Assembly: GCA_910584205.1 (NCBI GenBank)
Contig: CAJUAA010000009.1
Location: forward strand, 1 to 64,000
Direction of reading: 5' to 3'
Length of the DNA stretch: 64,000 nucleotides
Origin: an uncultured Lachnospiraceae bacterium
GTDB taxonomy: Bacteria; Bacillota; Clostridia; Lachnospirales; Lachnospiraceae
Under the pieces are notes generated by a model that was not told the origin of the DNA, did no database searches, and worked only from the letters and a program-made list of their open reading frames with translations. Position 1 is the stretch's first letter. Each line of letters begins with the position of its first letter. Position numbers and translations under genes: made by a program. Of the stretch, positions 39,314 through 48,327 are shown in pieces.

Positions 39314-41404
39314 TTATTTTTCCTTACAGTCCTTGATGGAGAAGCTGATCCTTCCCATCTTGTCCTTTCCAAGGCAGACAACCTTCACCATATCTCCCAG
39401 GGTCAGAACATCCTCCACCCGGTTGATCCGCTCTTTTGCGATCTTGGAGATGTGAACCATGCCTTCCTTCCCTGGAGCAAACTCCAGGAATGCGCCGAAT
39501 TCCTTGATGCTGACCACTTTTCCAACGAAGATCTGACCTTCCTCGAAATCGGTGGTGATGATGCGGACCATCTCTTTTGCCTTGTCCATCATCACTTTAT
39601 CCGTACCGCAGATGGACACGGCTCCGTCGTCGTTGATGTCGATCTTCACGCCGGTCTGCTCGATGATGGCGTTGATGGTCTTGCCTCTCTGGCCGACCAC
39701 ATCCCCGATCTTCTGGGGATCGATCATCATCTGGATGATCTTCGGCGCCAGCGGTCCCACCTCCGGACGCGGCTCTGCGATCGCCGGTTTCATACAGGTA
39801 TCCATAATGAACATTCTTGCTTCCCGGCATCTTGCGATGGCGCCTTCCACGATGGGGCGGGTCAGTCCGTGGATCTTAATATCCATCTGGATCGCCGTAA
39901 TGCCCCGGTCGGTACCGGTCACCTTGAAGTCCATATCTCCGAAGAAATCCTCCAGCCCCTGGATATCCGTCAGCAGGACGAAATCATCGTCTCTGTCTCC
40001 GGTCACCAGACCGCAGGAAATACCCGCCACCATCTTCTTGATGGGCACGCCCGCCGCCATGAGAGACATACAGGACGCACAGGTGGACGCCATGGACGTG
40101 GAACCGTTGGACTCAAACGTCTCGGACACCGTACGGATCGCATAGGGGAACTCTTCCTCGCTGGGAAGCACCGGTATCAGCGCGCGCTCTGCCAGCGCTC
40201 CGTGTCCGATCTCCCGGCGTCCCGGCCCTCTGGACGGTTTCGTCTCGCCCACCGAGTAGCTGGGGAAATTATAATGATGCATGTAGCGTTTGCTTACTTC
40301 GTTCTCATCCAGGCCGTCGATTCTCTGCTGCTCAGAAAGCGGCGCCAGCGTACATACATTGCAGATCTGGGTCTGTCCGCGGGTGAACATGGCGGAACCA
40401 TGGACTCTCGGAATCAGATCCACCTCTGCCGCCAGCGGGCGGATCTGGGTCAGCTCCCGTCCGTCCGGACGTTTGTGATCCTGAAGGATCATCTTACGGA
40501 CCGTCTTTTTCTGATACTGATAGACTGCCTCGCCCAGTACCTCCAGCCACTCTTCCTTCTCTTCAAAGGCTTCGGTCAGCTTCTCGGTCAGCACGCGGAT
40601 ATTTTCCTCGCGGGTCTGCTTGTCATCAGTGAACACCGCACGCTCCATCTCTTCCGGCGGAACGATCTCACGGATTGCCGCAAACAGCTCCTCCGGAACC
40701 GCGCAGCTTGTATATTCATGCTTCGGCTTTCCAACCTCCGCCATGATCTTCTCGATAAACGCGATCAGCTCCTGATTGACGCCGTGAGCCAGATAGATGG
40801 CCTCGATCATCCGATCTTCCGGAACCTCATTGGCTCCCGCCTCGATCATCATGACCTTTTCCTTCGTGGACGCCACGGTCAGGTTCAGGTCGCCGTTCTT
40901 CCACTGCTCCTGGGACGGATTGATGACAAATTCACCGTCCACCAGGCCCACCTGCGTCATGGCGCAGGGACCGTCAAAGGGAATGTCCGAGATGGACGCC
41001 GCAATGGCGGAACCCAGCATGGCAACGATCTCCGGACGGCACTCCGGGTCCACGCTCATGACCATGTTGTTCAGCGTCACGTCATTTCTGTAATCCTTCG
41101 GAAACAGCGGTCTCATGGGACGGTCGATGACGCGCGCGGTCAGCACCGCGTTCTCGGAAGCCTTCCCCTCTCTCTTATTGAAACCTCCCGGAATCTTGCC
41201 TACGGAATATAATTTTTCCTCAAATTCTACGCTCAGCGGGAAGAAATCGATCCCGTCCCTCGGCTTGTCCGATGCGGTCGCGGTGGACAGGACAACGGTG
41301 TCCCCGTAATGCATGAACGCCGCACCGTTCGCCTGAGCCGCCACACGGCCGATATCCACTCTTAATGTCCTGCCGGCCAGCTCCATTGTATAACTTTTGT
41401 ACAT
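39314..41404 (-). CDS. pnp: Polyribonucleotide nucleotidyltransferase
   Basis: 696 aa with the full PNPase layout: first RNase PH domain (GAAFMHYGDTVVLSTATASD, DRPMRPLFPKDYRND), helical linker, catalytic second RNase PH domain (RGQTQICNVCTLAPLSEQQR, MASTCASCMSLMAAGVPIKK, LTDIQGLEDFFGDMDFKVTG), KH domain (IGDVVGQRGKTINAIIEQTG) and S1 domain (GKVVSIKEFGAFLEFAPGKE). It degrades RNA 3' to 5' with phosphate. It follows rpsO in the conserved order, separated by a terminator and a leader hairpin. Confidence 0.97.
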   Translation of the reverse strand: MYKSYTMELAGRTLRVDIGRVAAQANGAAFMHYGDTVVLSTATASDKPRDGIDFFPLSVEFEEKLYSVGKIPGGFNKREGKASENAVLTARVIDRPMRPLFPKDYRNDVTLNNMVMSVDPECRPEIVAMLGSAIAASISDIPFDGPCAMTQVGLVDGEFVINPSQEQWKNGDLNLTVASTKEKVMMIEAGANEVPEDRMIEAIYLAHGVNQELIAFIEKIMAEVGKPKHEYTSCAVPEELFAAIREIVPPEEMERAVFTDDKQTREENIRVLTEKLTEAFEEKEEWLEVLGEAVYQYQKKTVRKMILQDHKRPDGRELTQIRPLAAEVDLIPRVHGSAMFTRGQTQICNVCTLAPLSEQQRIDGLDENEVSKRYMHHYNFPSYSVGETKPSRGPGRREIGHGALAERALIPVLPSEEEFPYAIRTVSETFESNGSTSMASTCASCMSLMAAGVPIKKMVAGISCGLVTGDRDDDFVLLTDIQGLEDFFGDMDFKVTGTDRGITAIQMDIKIHGLTRPIVEGAIARCREARMFIMDTCMKPAIAEPRPEVGPLAPKIIQMMIDPQKIGDVVGQRGKTINAIIEQTGVKIDINDDGAVSICGTDKVMMDKAKEMVRIITTDFEEGQIFVGKVVSIKEFGAFLEFAPGKEGMVHISKIAKERINRVEDVLTLGDMVKVVCLGKDKMGRISFSIKDCKEK

Positions 41405-41459
41405 AAACTGTATCTCCTTTCTATTCTGACTTTTGATTCTGACTTTTCAGCAGAAGATA

Positions 41460-41510
41460 CCGAAACTACTGAAAAACACAAACACCGTTTGCGCTTTTCA
41501 GTGGTCTCGG
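41460..41510 (-). promoter_or_regulatory. Long hairpin in the pnp leader
   Basis: Two 24-base arms with a 3-base loop; on the minus-strand transcript there are 20 Watson-Crick pairs, three G-U pairs and one C-A mismatch. It begins about 55 bases before the pnp ATG. The G-U pattern shows that the minus-strand RNA is the folded one. In E. coli a pnp leader stem is cut by RNase III and serves autoregulation; a similar use is inference. Confidence 0.7.
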
Positions 41511-41576
41511 CACCTGTCTCCTGCCAAAAATGGTTCCGCAGGCAGAGCTTCCACACAAATCTGTATGCCCTGCCCA

Positions 41577-41605
41577 CGAAAATAAGGCGGAATCACGTCC
41601 GCCTT
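41577..41605 (-). terminator. Terminator after rpsO
   Basis: AAGGCGGA, loop CGTGAT, TCCGCCTT, then ATTTTC on the minus strand, eight bases after the rpsO stop. Confidence 0.8.
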
Positions 41606-41612
41606 AAAGTTA

Positions 41613-41879
41613 TTATTTTCTCAGACCTAATTTAGCGATCAGCGTACGGTATCTCTCGATATCCGTCTTCTTCAGATATGCCAGCATGCCGCGTCTCTGG
41701 CCTACCATCTTCAGAAGGCCTCTTCTGGAATGATGGTCTTTCTTGTTCACTTTCAGATGCTCGGTAAGCTCCTGAATTCTTGCGGTCAGGATCGCCACCT
41801 GTACCTCCGGTGAACCGGTGTCGCCTTCACTGCGGCCATACTCTGCGATAATCGCCTGCTTCTTCTCTTTCGAAATCAT
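41613..41879 (-). CDS. rpsO: 30S ribosomal protein S15
   Basis: 88 aa from ATG at 41879, behind AAGGAGGAAACCGAA. Family motifs: AEYGRSEGDTGSPEVQVAIL, RIQELTEHLKVNKKDHHSRR, GLLKMVGQRRGMLAYLKKTD and RYRTLIAKLGLR. Standard length and position upstream of pnp. An upstream in-frame ATG at 41918 would add 13 residues that are not conserved. Confidence 0.98.
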   Translation of the reverse strand: MISKEKKQAIIAEYGRSEGDTGSPEVQVAILTARIQELTEHLKVNKKDHHSRRGLLKMVGQRRGMLAYLKKTDIERYRTLIAKLGLRK

Positions 41880-41970
41880 TTCGGTTTCCTCCTTATTTTT
41901 ACAATCACCTGCCATCAAGGGACGGTCGGAGTGTCCAGACCCCGAACGGCGGTTAAACTCATACTTCCAT

Positions 41971-41999
41971 ACTGTAGCATATATGGGCCGCTTTGTAAA
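41971..41999 (-). promoter_or_regulatory. Promoter of rpsO
   Basis: TTTACA (41994-41999) and TACAGT (41971-41976), spacer 17, giving a leader of about 85 bases before the rpsO ATG. The 322-base gap 41880-42201 holds this promoter, the divergent promoter at 42074-42102 and a leader hairpin; I see nothing else in it. Confidence 0.65.
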
Positions 42000-42073
42000 G
42001 GGGATTTTTCGGTAAAAGCCGTGATTTCGATTGAAAAATTCGTCTTCCCGTCTAACATTTTACCGACAGGATA

Positions 42074-42102
42074 TTGATTATCCGCCCAAATAATGCTACG
42101 AT
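42074..42102 (+). promoter_or_regulatory. Promoter of the secreted coiled-coil gene
   Basis: TTGATT (42074-42079), 17-base spacer, TACGAT (42097-42102), about 100 bases before the ATG. Confidence 0.6.
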
Positions 42103-42112
42103 GTAAACGCAA

Positions 42113-42148
42113 CGACATATTTCTCCAGAAACAGCGGAGAACATGTCG
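42113..42148 (+). promoter_or_regulatory. 5' leader hairpin of the secreted coiled-coil gene
   Basis: CGACAT and TTCTCC pair with GGAGAA and ATGTCG around a nine-base loop. It falls immediately after the expected transcription start and may protect the 5' end of the mRNA. Confidence 0.5.
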
Positions 42149-42201
42149 ATGCAGCAACTTAAAAACCCGTATTCATTCAAACAGACAAAGGAGGAACAGG
42201 A

Positions 42202-42882
42202 ATGAAAAAATTAGGAAGCGCATTGTTGCTTGCAGGTGTTATTTTTATCGGCAGCGTGCCGATAAGTGTTTCCGCAAAGGAACTGACCACCGCAGAACAG
42301 GTGAAGGCAAAGCTTGAAGCTGATCAGCAGGCCGTGGATGACTATATGGCCGCGAAGCAGGCGGAGTGGCGTGCAACGGAGCAGCAGGTCGCTGCAGAAG
42401 TAGCGGCAAAAGCGGCAGCAAAAGAAGCTCTGGATCAACAGATTGCAGCTCAGCTTGCAGCAGAGCAAAAAGTGATCGACCAGCAGATTGCTGCAGAAGC
42501 AGCGGCAAAAAAAGCACTGGATCAGCAGATCGCGGCTCAGCTTGCGGCTGATCAGGCGGTTACAGAACAGCAGATTGCAGACAAACTTGCAGCCATTGCA
42601 GCGCCGGCAATAACGGCAACGGATAAAGACACCCTGGATCAGCAGATCGCGGCCAGACTCGCAGTCGAGCAGCAGCTCACAGAACAGCAGATCGCGGCCA
42701 AACTTGCGGCGGACCAGAAGATCATAGATGATTATATGGCGGTAAAGGAGGCCGAGTGGCGTGCGACAGAGCAGCAGGTCGCTGCGGAAGTAGCCGCAAA
42801 AGCAGCGGCAAAAGCGGCTGTAGACCGGCAGATTGCAGAAGCGACAGCAGCATGGACGGCTTCTCTGGCAGCTGCTCACTAA
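42202..42882 (+). CDS. Secreted Ala/Gln-rich coiled-coil repeat protein
   Basis: 226 aa. A signal peptide (MKKLGSALLLAGVIFIGSVP, then ISVSA cut) is followed by an almost unbroken helix of imperfect repeats of about 20 residues, LDQQIAAQLAAEQKVIDQQI. The block DDYMAAKQAEWRATEQQVAA followed by EVAAKAAAK occurs near both the N- and C-terminal ends, so the protein is built like two caps around a repeat core. The composition is dominated by Ala, Gln, Glu, Lys and Asp, with a short break (PAITATDKDT) in the middle. No anchor motif is seen, so it is probably released or wall-associated. Family not recognised. It has its own promoter and terminator. Confidence 0.85.
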   Translation: MKKLGSALLLAGVIFIGSVPISVSAKELTTAEQVKAKLEADQQAVDDYMAAKQAEWRATEQQVAAEVAAKAAAKEALDQQIAAQLAAEQKVIDQQIAAEAAAKKALDQQIAAQLAADQAVTEQQIADKLAAIAAPAITATDKDTLDQQIAARLAVEQQLTEQQIAAKLAADQKIIDDYMAVKEAEWRATEQQVAAEVAAKAAAKAAVDRQIAEATAAWTASLAAAH

Positions 42883-42904
42883 GCGGAATGAATCAAAAGG
42901 CAGA

Positions 42905-42938
42905 ACCGGCGTTTGGGTTCTGCCTTTTCTCTGTCATT
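42905..42938. terminator. Bidirectional terminator between convergent genes
   Basis: AAAAGGCAGAACC, loop GGCGTTTG, GGTTCTGCCTTTT: a 13-bp stem with T runs on both strands, shared by the coiled-coil gene (+) and the cyclophilin gene (-), whose last bases it overlaps. Confidence 0.9.
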
Positions 42939-43506
42939 TCCAGCAGGGCGGAATGGCCGGATTCTCCACCCGGACCGGCTTCGGATAACTCTGTCCGAAC
43001 AGCTGAAGCTCCACATGGTCGATGACCTGGGGCTCCACCGGGCGGTTCACCTCCACTCCTTCTATGGGAAAATCCGTCACCGGCACCGTGGGCACGTTCT
43101 CCAGACGGCGGATCTCCTCCATCCCCTCCAGCACCCTTCCGAATACCGGATAGACGCCCTTATGCTCCGGGCAGTCCCGGAGCGGAAAGAAAAATTCACA
43201 GCCTGCCAGGCCCGCTTCCCCGTAGCCGCCCATGCAGACCGTCCCCGGATGGGAATCCAGCGGGACGAGGTCCGGATGAAGCGTAAATTCATCCGGGATC
43301 AGATACTGTGATTCCTTCTTCCCGAATCCGGTATAGCTGACATCCACCCAGTTCCCAGGGACGATCCGTTCGATGGCGTGATGGTCCATGCAGCCCCGAG
43401 ACGCCGCGTACAGAAAGCTGCTGACCGTATTGGGCGCCGCCTCCGGCAGAAGCTCCAGCACGATCCTGCTGCCGTTTGCCATATGAAGTGTCGCGGTCGG
43501 ATTCAT
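42934..43506 (-). CDS. Cyclophilin-type peptidyl-prolyl isomerase
   Basis: 190 aa, cytoplasmic. AAPNTVSSFLYAASRGCMDH, HAIERIVPGNW with the catalytic Arg, LIPDEFTLHPDL, GTVCMGGYGEAGLAGCEFFF and YPVFGRVLEGMEEIRRLENV follow the cyclophilin order. SQFFI is replaced by CEFFF. The start overlaps the M24 peptidase stop as ATGA, and both follow a peptide ABC transporter, so it may act on imported proline peptides (inference). Confidence 0.85.
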   Translation of the reverse strand: MNPTATLHMANGSRIVLELLPEAAPNTVSSFLYAASRGCMDHHAIERIVPGNWVDVSYTGFGKKESQYLIPDEFTLHPDLVPLDSHPGTVCMGGYGEAGLAGCEFFFPLRDCPEHKGVYPVFGRVLEGMEEIRRLENVPTVPVTDFPIEGVEVNRPVEPQVIDHVELQLFGQSYPKPVRVENPAIPPCWK

Positions 43507-44594
43507 CTTTCCCCTCCTTTGCCGATGATCTCAAGTTCTTTTGAATAATGGTTCAGCACCTCGCAGCCGTCCTCCGTCACAAGGACCAGATCCTCCACCC
43601 GGACTCCCGTATCCCCGGGCAGATAGACGCCCGGCTCGATGGAAAAGACCATGCCTGCTTCCGCCCGTTTCGTACTGGCGGAAGAAACGTCCCCGTGCTC
43701 ATGCTCTCCAAGACCGATAAAATGTCCCAGGCGGTGGGTAAAATACGGGCCGTACCCTTCTGCTTCGATCACGCCTCTCGCCGCCCGGTCCAGCTCGCAC
43801 AGCGGGACTCCCGGCCGGACCAGCCCGATCGCCGTCTCATTGGCCCTTCGGACCGTGTCATAGATGCGGCGGTGCTCCACGCTCACCTGCTGAAAATAAA
43901 AGGTCCTTGTCATGTCCGAACAGTATCCGTCCTTGATACATCCTACGTCGAACAATACACAGTCTCCTGGCCGTACCTCCGTATCGTCCGGCATATGGTG
44001 CGGGTCCGCCGCATTGGCGCCAAAAGCCACCAGCGGCTCAAAGGAAAAGCCGTCCGCCCCCAGAGACTGATAGATGTCCAGCATCTTTGAGGCCGCTTCC
44101 CGCTCCGTGACCCCTTCGCGGATCAGATTTTGAAATTCCGCCATGGCAAGATCGTTGATCCTGGATGACGCGCGCATCTTTTCCTGCTCTTCTGCGTCCT
44201 TGATCCCTCTTGTGTCATCCACCGCAGAAGACGCCAGCACAAAACGTTCTGCCGCTCCCAGTTCCATCAGCGGCAGAAGAAAGCCCGCCTTCAGCTCCGT
44301 ATCCACTCCCAGCGGCCGCTCCCGGTCCATGCGGGACGCCACGATCTCCATGACCGGGTCCGTATCCGAGTACCAGACCTTTTCGATCCCCAGGTCCTCC
44401 GGCACATGAAAGAGCCGGTTCAGGAAATATACATGATGTCCGTCCTCCCTCAGATACAGCCCGTAAAACCGCTCAAAGGGCATGATCTGCACGCCGGTCA
44501 GATAGTAGATGGACATGGGGTCCACGATCAGCATCTGGCTTAACCCCATCTGTTTCAGCTTCGCCAGAATGCGTTCTGCTCTGTTCTGTTTCAT
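43503..44594 (-). CDS. M24 family aminopeptidase (Xaa-Pro type)
   Basis: 363 aa. An N-terminal creatinase-like domain (QMLIVDPMSIYYLTGVQIMP) is followed by the pita-bread fold with its metal ligands: FDVGCIKDGYCSDMTRTFYF (two Asp), THRLGHFIGLGEHEHG (His), MVFSIEPGVYLPGDTG and GVRVEDLVLVTEDG (two Glu). It removes N-terminal residues next to proline. It lies 92 bases downstream of oppC and ahead of a cyclophilin. Confidence 0.9.
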   Translation of the reverse strand: MKQNRAERILAKLKQMGLSQMLIVDPMSIYYLTGVQIMPFERFYGLYLREDGHHVYFLNRLFHVPEDLGIEKVWYSDTDPVMEIVASRMDRERPLGVDTELKAGFLLPLMELGAAERFVLASSAVDDTRGIKDAEEQEKMRASSRINDLAMAEFQNLIREGVTEREAASKMLDIYQSLGADGFSFEPLVAFGANAADPHHMPDDTEVRPGDCVLFDVGCIKDGYCSDMTRTFYFQQVSVEHRRIYDTVRRANETAIGLVRPGVPLCELDRAARGVIEAEGYGPYFTHRLGHFIGLGEHEHGDVSSASTKRAEAGMVFSIEPGVYLPGDTGVRVEDLVLVTEDGCEVLNHYSKELEIIGKGGER

Positions 44595-44686
44595 CGCCTT
44601 AACTCCTTAATCAAATCCAGCACCCGCCCGGACCATGCCTTAAGCGGATGCTGTTCGTCAGTTTTTTCCATTATAAAACAGCTTTT

Positions 44687-45532
44687 TTAAAACTGCTTCC
44701 TCAGTTTCGGGTCCAGAAGATCTCTCAGGCCGTCGCCGATGAAATTGGCGCCTACCGCCATGGTAAAAATGGCAAGTCCCGGGAAGCCCGCAACCCAGAA
44801 TTTATTGAAGTAATCCACGCCGTCCGACACCATCATGCCCCACTCCGGCGTAGGCGGCGCGGAACCCAGCCCCAGAAAGCTTAAAGTGGAGAACATCAGG
44901 ATCTGATTGCCGATATCCGTCGTGGCCATAATGAGCACCGAACTGATGCTGTTGGGGATAATTTCCTTCAAAAGGATCCGGATTCTGGAAGCGCCCAGAG
45001 CCTCCGAAGCCGTCACATACTCATTTTCCTTCACGCTGAGCACCACGCTCCGCATAAGCCTTGCATACGTAGGCCACGCCACGATCACCAGCGCAAACAT
45101 GGTGTTGAACAGGTTGGAGCCCATGACTGCATTGATGATCATGGCCAGGATCAGAGACGGAAACGACAGGATCATCTCGGAAATCCGCATCATCACATTG
45201 TCCACCCAGCCGCCCACATAGCCGGCAATCGCTCCGTAGAACGTACCGATGAAACCGGCGATCACCACCGTCAGGCACCCCGCCAGAAGCGAATACCTTC
45301 CTCCGTAGATCACCCGGCTGAAAATATCTCTTCCGAAATTGTCCGTTCCGAACAGATGTTCTGCCGACGGTGCCTTCAGGCGCAGAGCCAGATCCTGGGC
45401 AATGGGGTCATAAGGCGCGATCACCGGCGCCAGGACGGCCGCAAGAATCCACAGAAGGCAGATAATGACGCCCAGCGTGAACAGATAGTTGGAGCGGAAC
45501 ATTTTCTTCAAAGAACGAAACATCACTGGCAC
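44687..45532 (-). CDS. Peptide ABC transporter permease, OppC/DppC type
   Basis: 281 aa, six membrane segments with an N-terminal OppC-N motif (LFTLGVIICLLWILAAVLAP) and the EAA loop TASEALGASRIRILLKEIIP. LFGTDNFGRDIFSRVIYGGR is typical. Ten-base overlap with oppB. Confidence 0.92.
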   Translation of the reverse strand: MPVMFRSLKKMFRSNYLFTLGVIICLLWILAAVLAPVIAPYDPIAQDLALRLKAPSAEHLFGTDNFGRDIFSRVIYGGRYSLLAGCLTVVIAGFIGTFYGAIAGYVGGWVDNVMMRISEMILSFPSLILAMIINAVMGSNLFNTMFALVIVAWPTYARLMRSVVLSVKENEYVTASEALGASRIRILLKEIIPNSISSVLIMATTDIGNQILMFSTLSFLGLGSAPPTPEWGMMVSDGVDYFNKFWVAGFPGLAIFTMAVGANFIGDGLRDLLDPKLRKQF

Positions 45533-46542
45533 CTCACTCTCGGATCGATCACGCCATACAGGATATCCACCACGGTATTGATGATCATATAGTTCAAAGC
45601 AATCAGAAGCGCCACGCCGATGATCGCCGGAAAATCCGCAGACAATACGGATTCATAGGCAAACTGCCCCACGCCCGGCCAGTTGAAGATCGTCTCCACC
45701 AGCACCATACCGCCCAGCAGGTTGCCAAGGCCCAGGCCGATGACCGTCAGCACCGGAATCAGGGCGTTCCCCAGGGCGTGGCGCACGATCAGCCCCACTC
45801 TGCCGATACCCTTGGCTCTCGCGGTCCGGATATAGTCCATGGACATGACGTCCAGCAGGTTGGAACGGGTCGTCCTTGTAATCAGGCCCATGGTGAACGC
45901 CGCCAGCACCGTTCCCGGCAGGATCAGGTGGCTGAGCGCGTCCATGGCTTTGGGGATGTTTCCCTCCAGAAGACTGTCCAGTACGTACAGCCCGGTCACG
46001 GTCGCCGGCGCCGAAAAGGAATTGCTCAGTCTTCCCGGCCCCGGGAAAATATGCAGTTTATAATAGAAGAAATACAGTACCAGCAGCGCAAACCAGAAGC
46101 TGGGAATGCTCACGCCCGTCACGGAGACGGCGCGCACCGCCTGGTCCAGGATGCTGTTCCTGCGGATGGCTGAGATCACGCCGAACAGAATGCCGAACAC
46201 CGCCGCAAGCAGTATGGCAAACAGCGCCAGTTCAATAGTCGCCGGATAACAGCGCGCCAGCTCGGCAAGCACCGGCTTGTTGGTACGGATCGAAGTGCCC
46301 AGGTCAAACTTCAGCAGGTTTTTGATGTACAGGACGTACTGCACAAAGATCGGCTGATCCAGACCGTATTTCGCCTTATATGCCGCCACGACCTCCGGGT
46401 CATTGAGCGCCCGCTGGCTTAAATTCGCCACCGTGGGATCGCCCGGTATCATCTTCGTCAGTATGAATACCAGCGTAGCGACCCCGAACAGCATGACCAC
46501 CAGATAGGCCAGCCTCTTTCCTGTAAATTTCAGTTGTTTCAT
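45523..46542 (-). CDS. Peptide ABC transporter permease, OppB/DppB type
   Basis: 339 aa. MKQLKFTGKRLAYLVVMLFG start, FVQYVLYIKNLLKFDLGTSI, and the EAA loop DYIRTARAKGIGRVGLIVRH followed by LGNLLGGMVLVETIFNWPGV. Six membrane helices. Together with OppC it forms the pore. Confidence 0.92.
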   Translation of the reverse strand: MKQLKFTGKRLAYLVVMLFGVATLVFILTKMIPGDPTVANLSQRALNDPEVVAAYKAKYGLDQPIFVQYVLYIKNLLKFDLGTSIRTNKPVLAELARCYPATIELALFAILLAAVFGILFGVISAIRRNSILDQAVRAVSVTGVSIPSFWFALLVLYFFYYKLHIFPGPGRLSNSFSAPATVTGLYVLDSLLEGNIPKAMDALSHLILPGTVLAAFTMGLITRTTRSNLLDVMSMDYIRTARAKGIGRVGLIVRHALGNALIPVLTVIGLGLGNLLGGMVLVETIFNWPGVGQFAYESVLSADFPAIIGVALLIALNYMIINTVVDILYGVIDPRVRCQ

Positions 46543-46632
46543 AGGACACCTCTCTTTTGCTCCGCGGCATCCGTGTACAGGTACACGGACGCCTTTTCTT
46601 CAGGACAACAGAAAACCCGCGAAGCGTGGATT

Positions 46633-48273
46633 CTATTGTTTAATATTGATCAAAGTCACATCCAGCGCGTAGGGATCGGAGATCGCCACGCCGTCCAGTC
46701 TGGAATTATAACCGATATGCGCCGGCGCCTGTGCGATCATAAGGAACGGTCCGTCCTCATACATGGCATCCTGGATCTTCTCCAGCACCGCCGTACGCGC
46801 GTCGTTGTCGGTTGCCGCCATGGTCTCGTCATACATGGCCGCCAGCTCCGGAGCCATCTCCTTCGTCCAGCCTGCGCGGAGTCCCATCACGCCGCCCGGC
46901 AGGAACTCCAGCTGTACGTTGGGGTCGTTGTAATCGGTTCCCCAGTACATGACCGTAAATCCAATGGTTCCGTCGCGGTACGCGTCCCCGTAGCCTGCCG
47001 CCCAGGGCTGGGATACGATATTCACGTTGATTCCGATCCGGGAAAGGTCGTCCTTCACCTTCTGCGCCAGATCCGTCAGAAGGATGCCCTCCATATCAAG
47101 GTCCGTCACGGTCAGGTCCACATCGAATCCATCCGCATAGCCTGCCTCCGCAAGGAGCGCCTTTGCCTCCTCCACATTCGCATAATCCGCCGCTCTCTCT
47201 CCCTTGCTTCCCATGAAACCGGACTGGATGATAGCGTAGGGAGTCAGCGTACCTTCTCCGCAGATCGTCTGAACTCCGCTGTAGTCCACGGCTTTCCGGA
47301 TCGCCTGCTGTACCTTCGGATCGGATACCGGACCGCCGTACTCCTCGTTCATGTTCATCATCAGGAATCCCACCGTCTTGGTAGCCGCGTTGATGATCTC
47401 GATTCCTTCCGCACCCGCAAGCTCCGCCATGGTATCGTCGGTCATGTTCAGGGCCACGTCAATGTCGCCGGTGGACAGCGTCATCATCTGCGTATTGGAA
47501 TCCGGCTGGATCTTGACGATGTATTTGTCCACGTTGGTCGCCTCGCCCCAGTAATTCGGGTTTTTCTCCAGAACCACCTCTTCATCCGGAATATAGCTGG
47601 TCATCACATACATACCGGAACCTGCGCTGGTGCTGTCCAGATATGCCTGCGCCGTATCCGTCGTGGCAGCGTCCTCCGCGTCGGTACCGCCGTTCTCCTT
47701 CACCACCGCGCTGTCCAGGATGGCCAGAGCGCTGTAGGTCAGCTTGGAGAGGATCGCACTGTCCGCCTGGGTCAGATGGAAGACGACGGTAAGGTCGTCC
47801 GGAGCCTCCATGCTCTCGATGGTATCCGCAATAAAGGACGGATTGCCCTGCAGGTTCTTACAGCGGTTGATGCTGAACAGCACGTCCGCGGACGTCATGG
47901 GATTGCCGCTGGCAAAGGTGATGCCCTCCTTCAGCTTTACCGTCAGGGTCAGGTTGTCCTCGGAAAATTCATAGGTATCCGCCAGACACGGTTCCGGCGC
48001 GCTGTCGTTGCCGTAAAATTTAAACAGGTTTTCATAGCACGCGTTGACGATCAGCGGCGGATATTTCTCATATACATATCCGGGGTCCACCGTCGCAAAA
48101 CCGGAGCCCATGGCCACCACCACCGTGCTGGAGCCGGAACCGGAGCTTTCCGCGCCGCCCGCTTCCTCTGCGCCTTCCGCTGCCGGCGCATTGTTGTCCG
48201 CACCGCCGCCGCAGGCCACGCAGCCGGCCGCCACTGCGACGCTCAGCGCCAGGGCTAAAAATCGTTTCTTCAT
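46633..48273 (-). CDS. Peptide ABC transporter substrate-binding lipoprotein
   Basis: 546 aa. Signal peptide with a lipobox near VAVAAGC (a second Cys lies three residues on, CVAC), then an acidic/Ser linker. SBP_bac_5 features include YEFSEDNLTLTVKLKEGITF, GNPMTSADVLFSINR, NPNYWGEATNVDKYIVKI and QPWAAGYGDAYRDGTIGFTV. It binds oligopeptides or dipeptides outside the membrane. The operon places it between the ATPase and permease genes. Confidence 0.93.
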   Translation of the reverse strand: MKKRFLALALSVAVAAGCVACGGGADNNAPAAEGAEEAGGAESSGSGSSTVVVAMGSGFATVDPGYVYEKYPPLIVNACYENLFKFYGNDSAPEPCLADTYEFSEDNLTLTVKLKEGITFASGNPMTSADVLFSINRCKNLQGNPSFIADTIESMEAPDDLTVVFHLTQADSAILSKLTYSALAILDSAVVKENGGTDAEDAATTDTAQAYLDSTSAGSGMYVMTSYIPDEEVVLEKNPNYWGEATNVDKYIVKIQPDSNTQMMTLSTGDIDVALNMTDDTMAELAGAEGIEIINAATKTVGFLMMNMNEEYGGPVSDPKVQQAIRKAVDYSGVQTICGEGTLTPYAIIQSGFMGSKGERAADYANVEEAKALLAEAGYADGFDVDLTVTDLDMEGILLTDLAQKVKDDLSRIGINVNIVSQPWAAGYGDAYRDGTIGFTVMYWGTDYNDPNVQLEFLPGGVMGLRAGWTKEMAPELAAMYDETMAATDNDARTAVLEKIQDAMYEDGPFLMIAQAPAHIGYNSRLDGVAISDPYALDVTLINIKQ

Positions 48274-48327
48274 AATTAGTTCCTCCTCTTTTTCTTTTCC
48301 CGTCTCCGCCGCGGCAGAGACCGTGTT

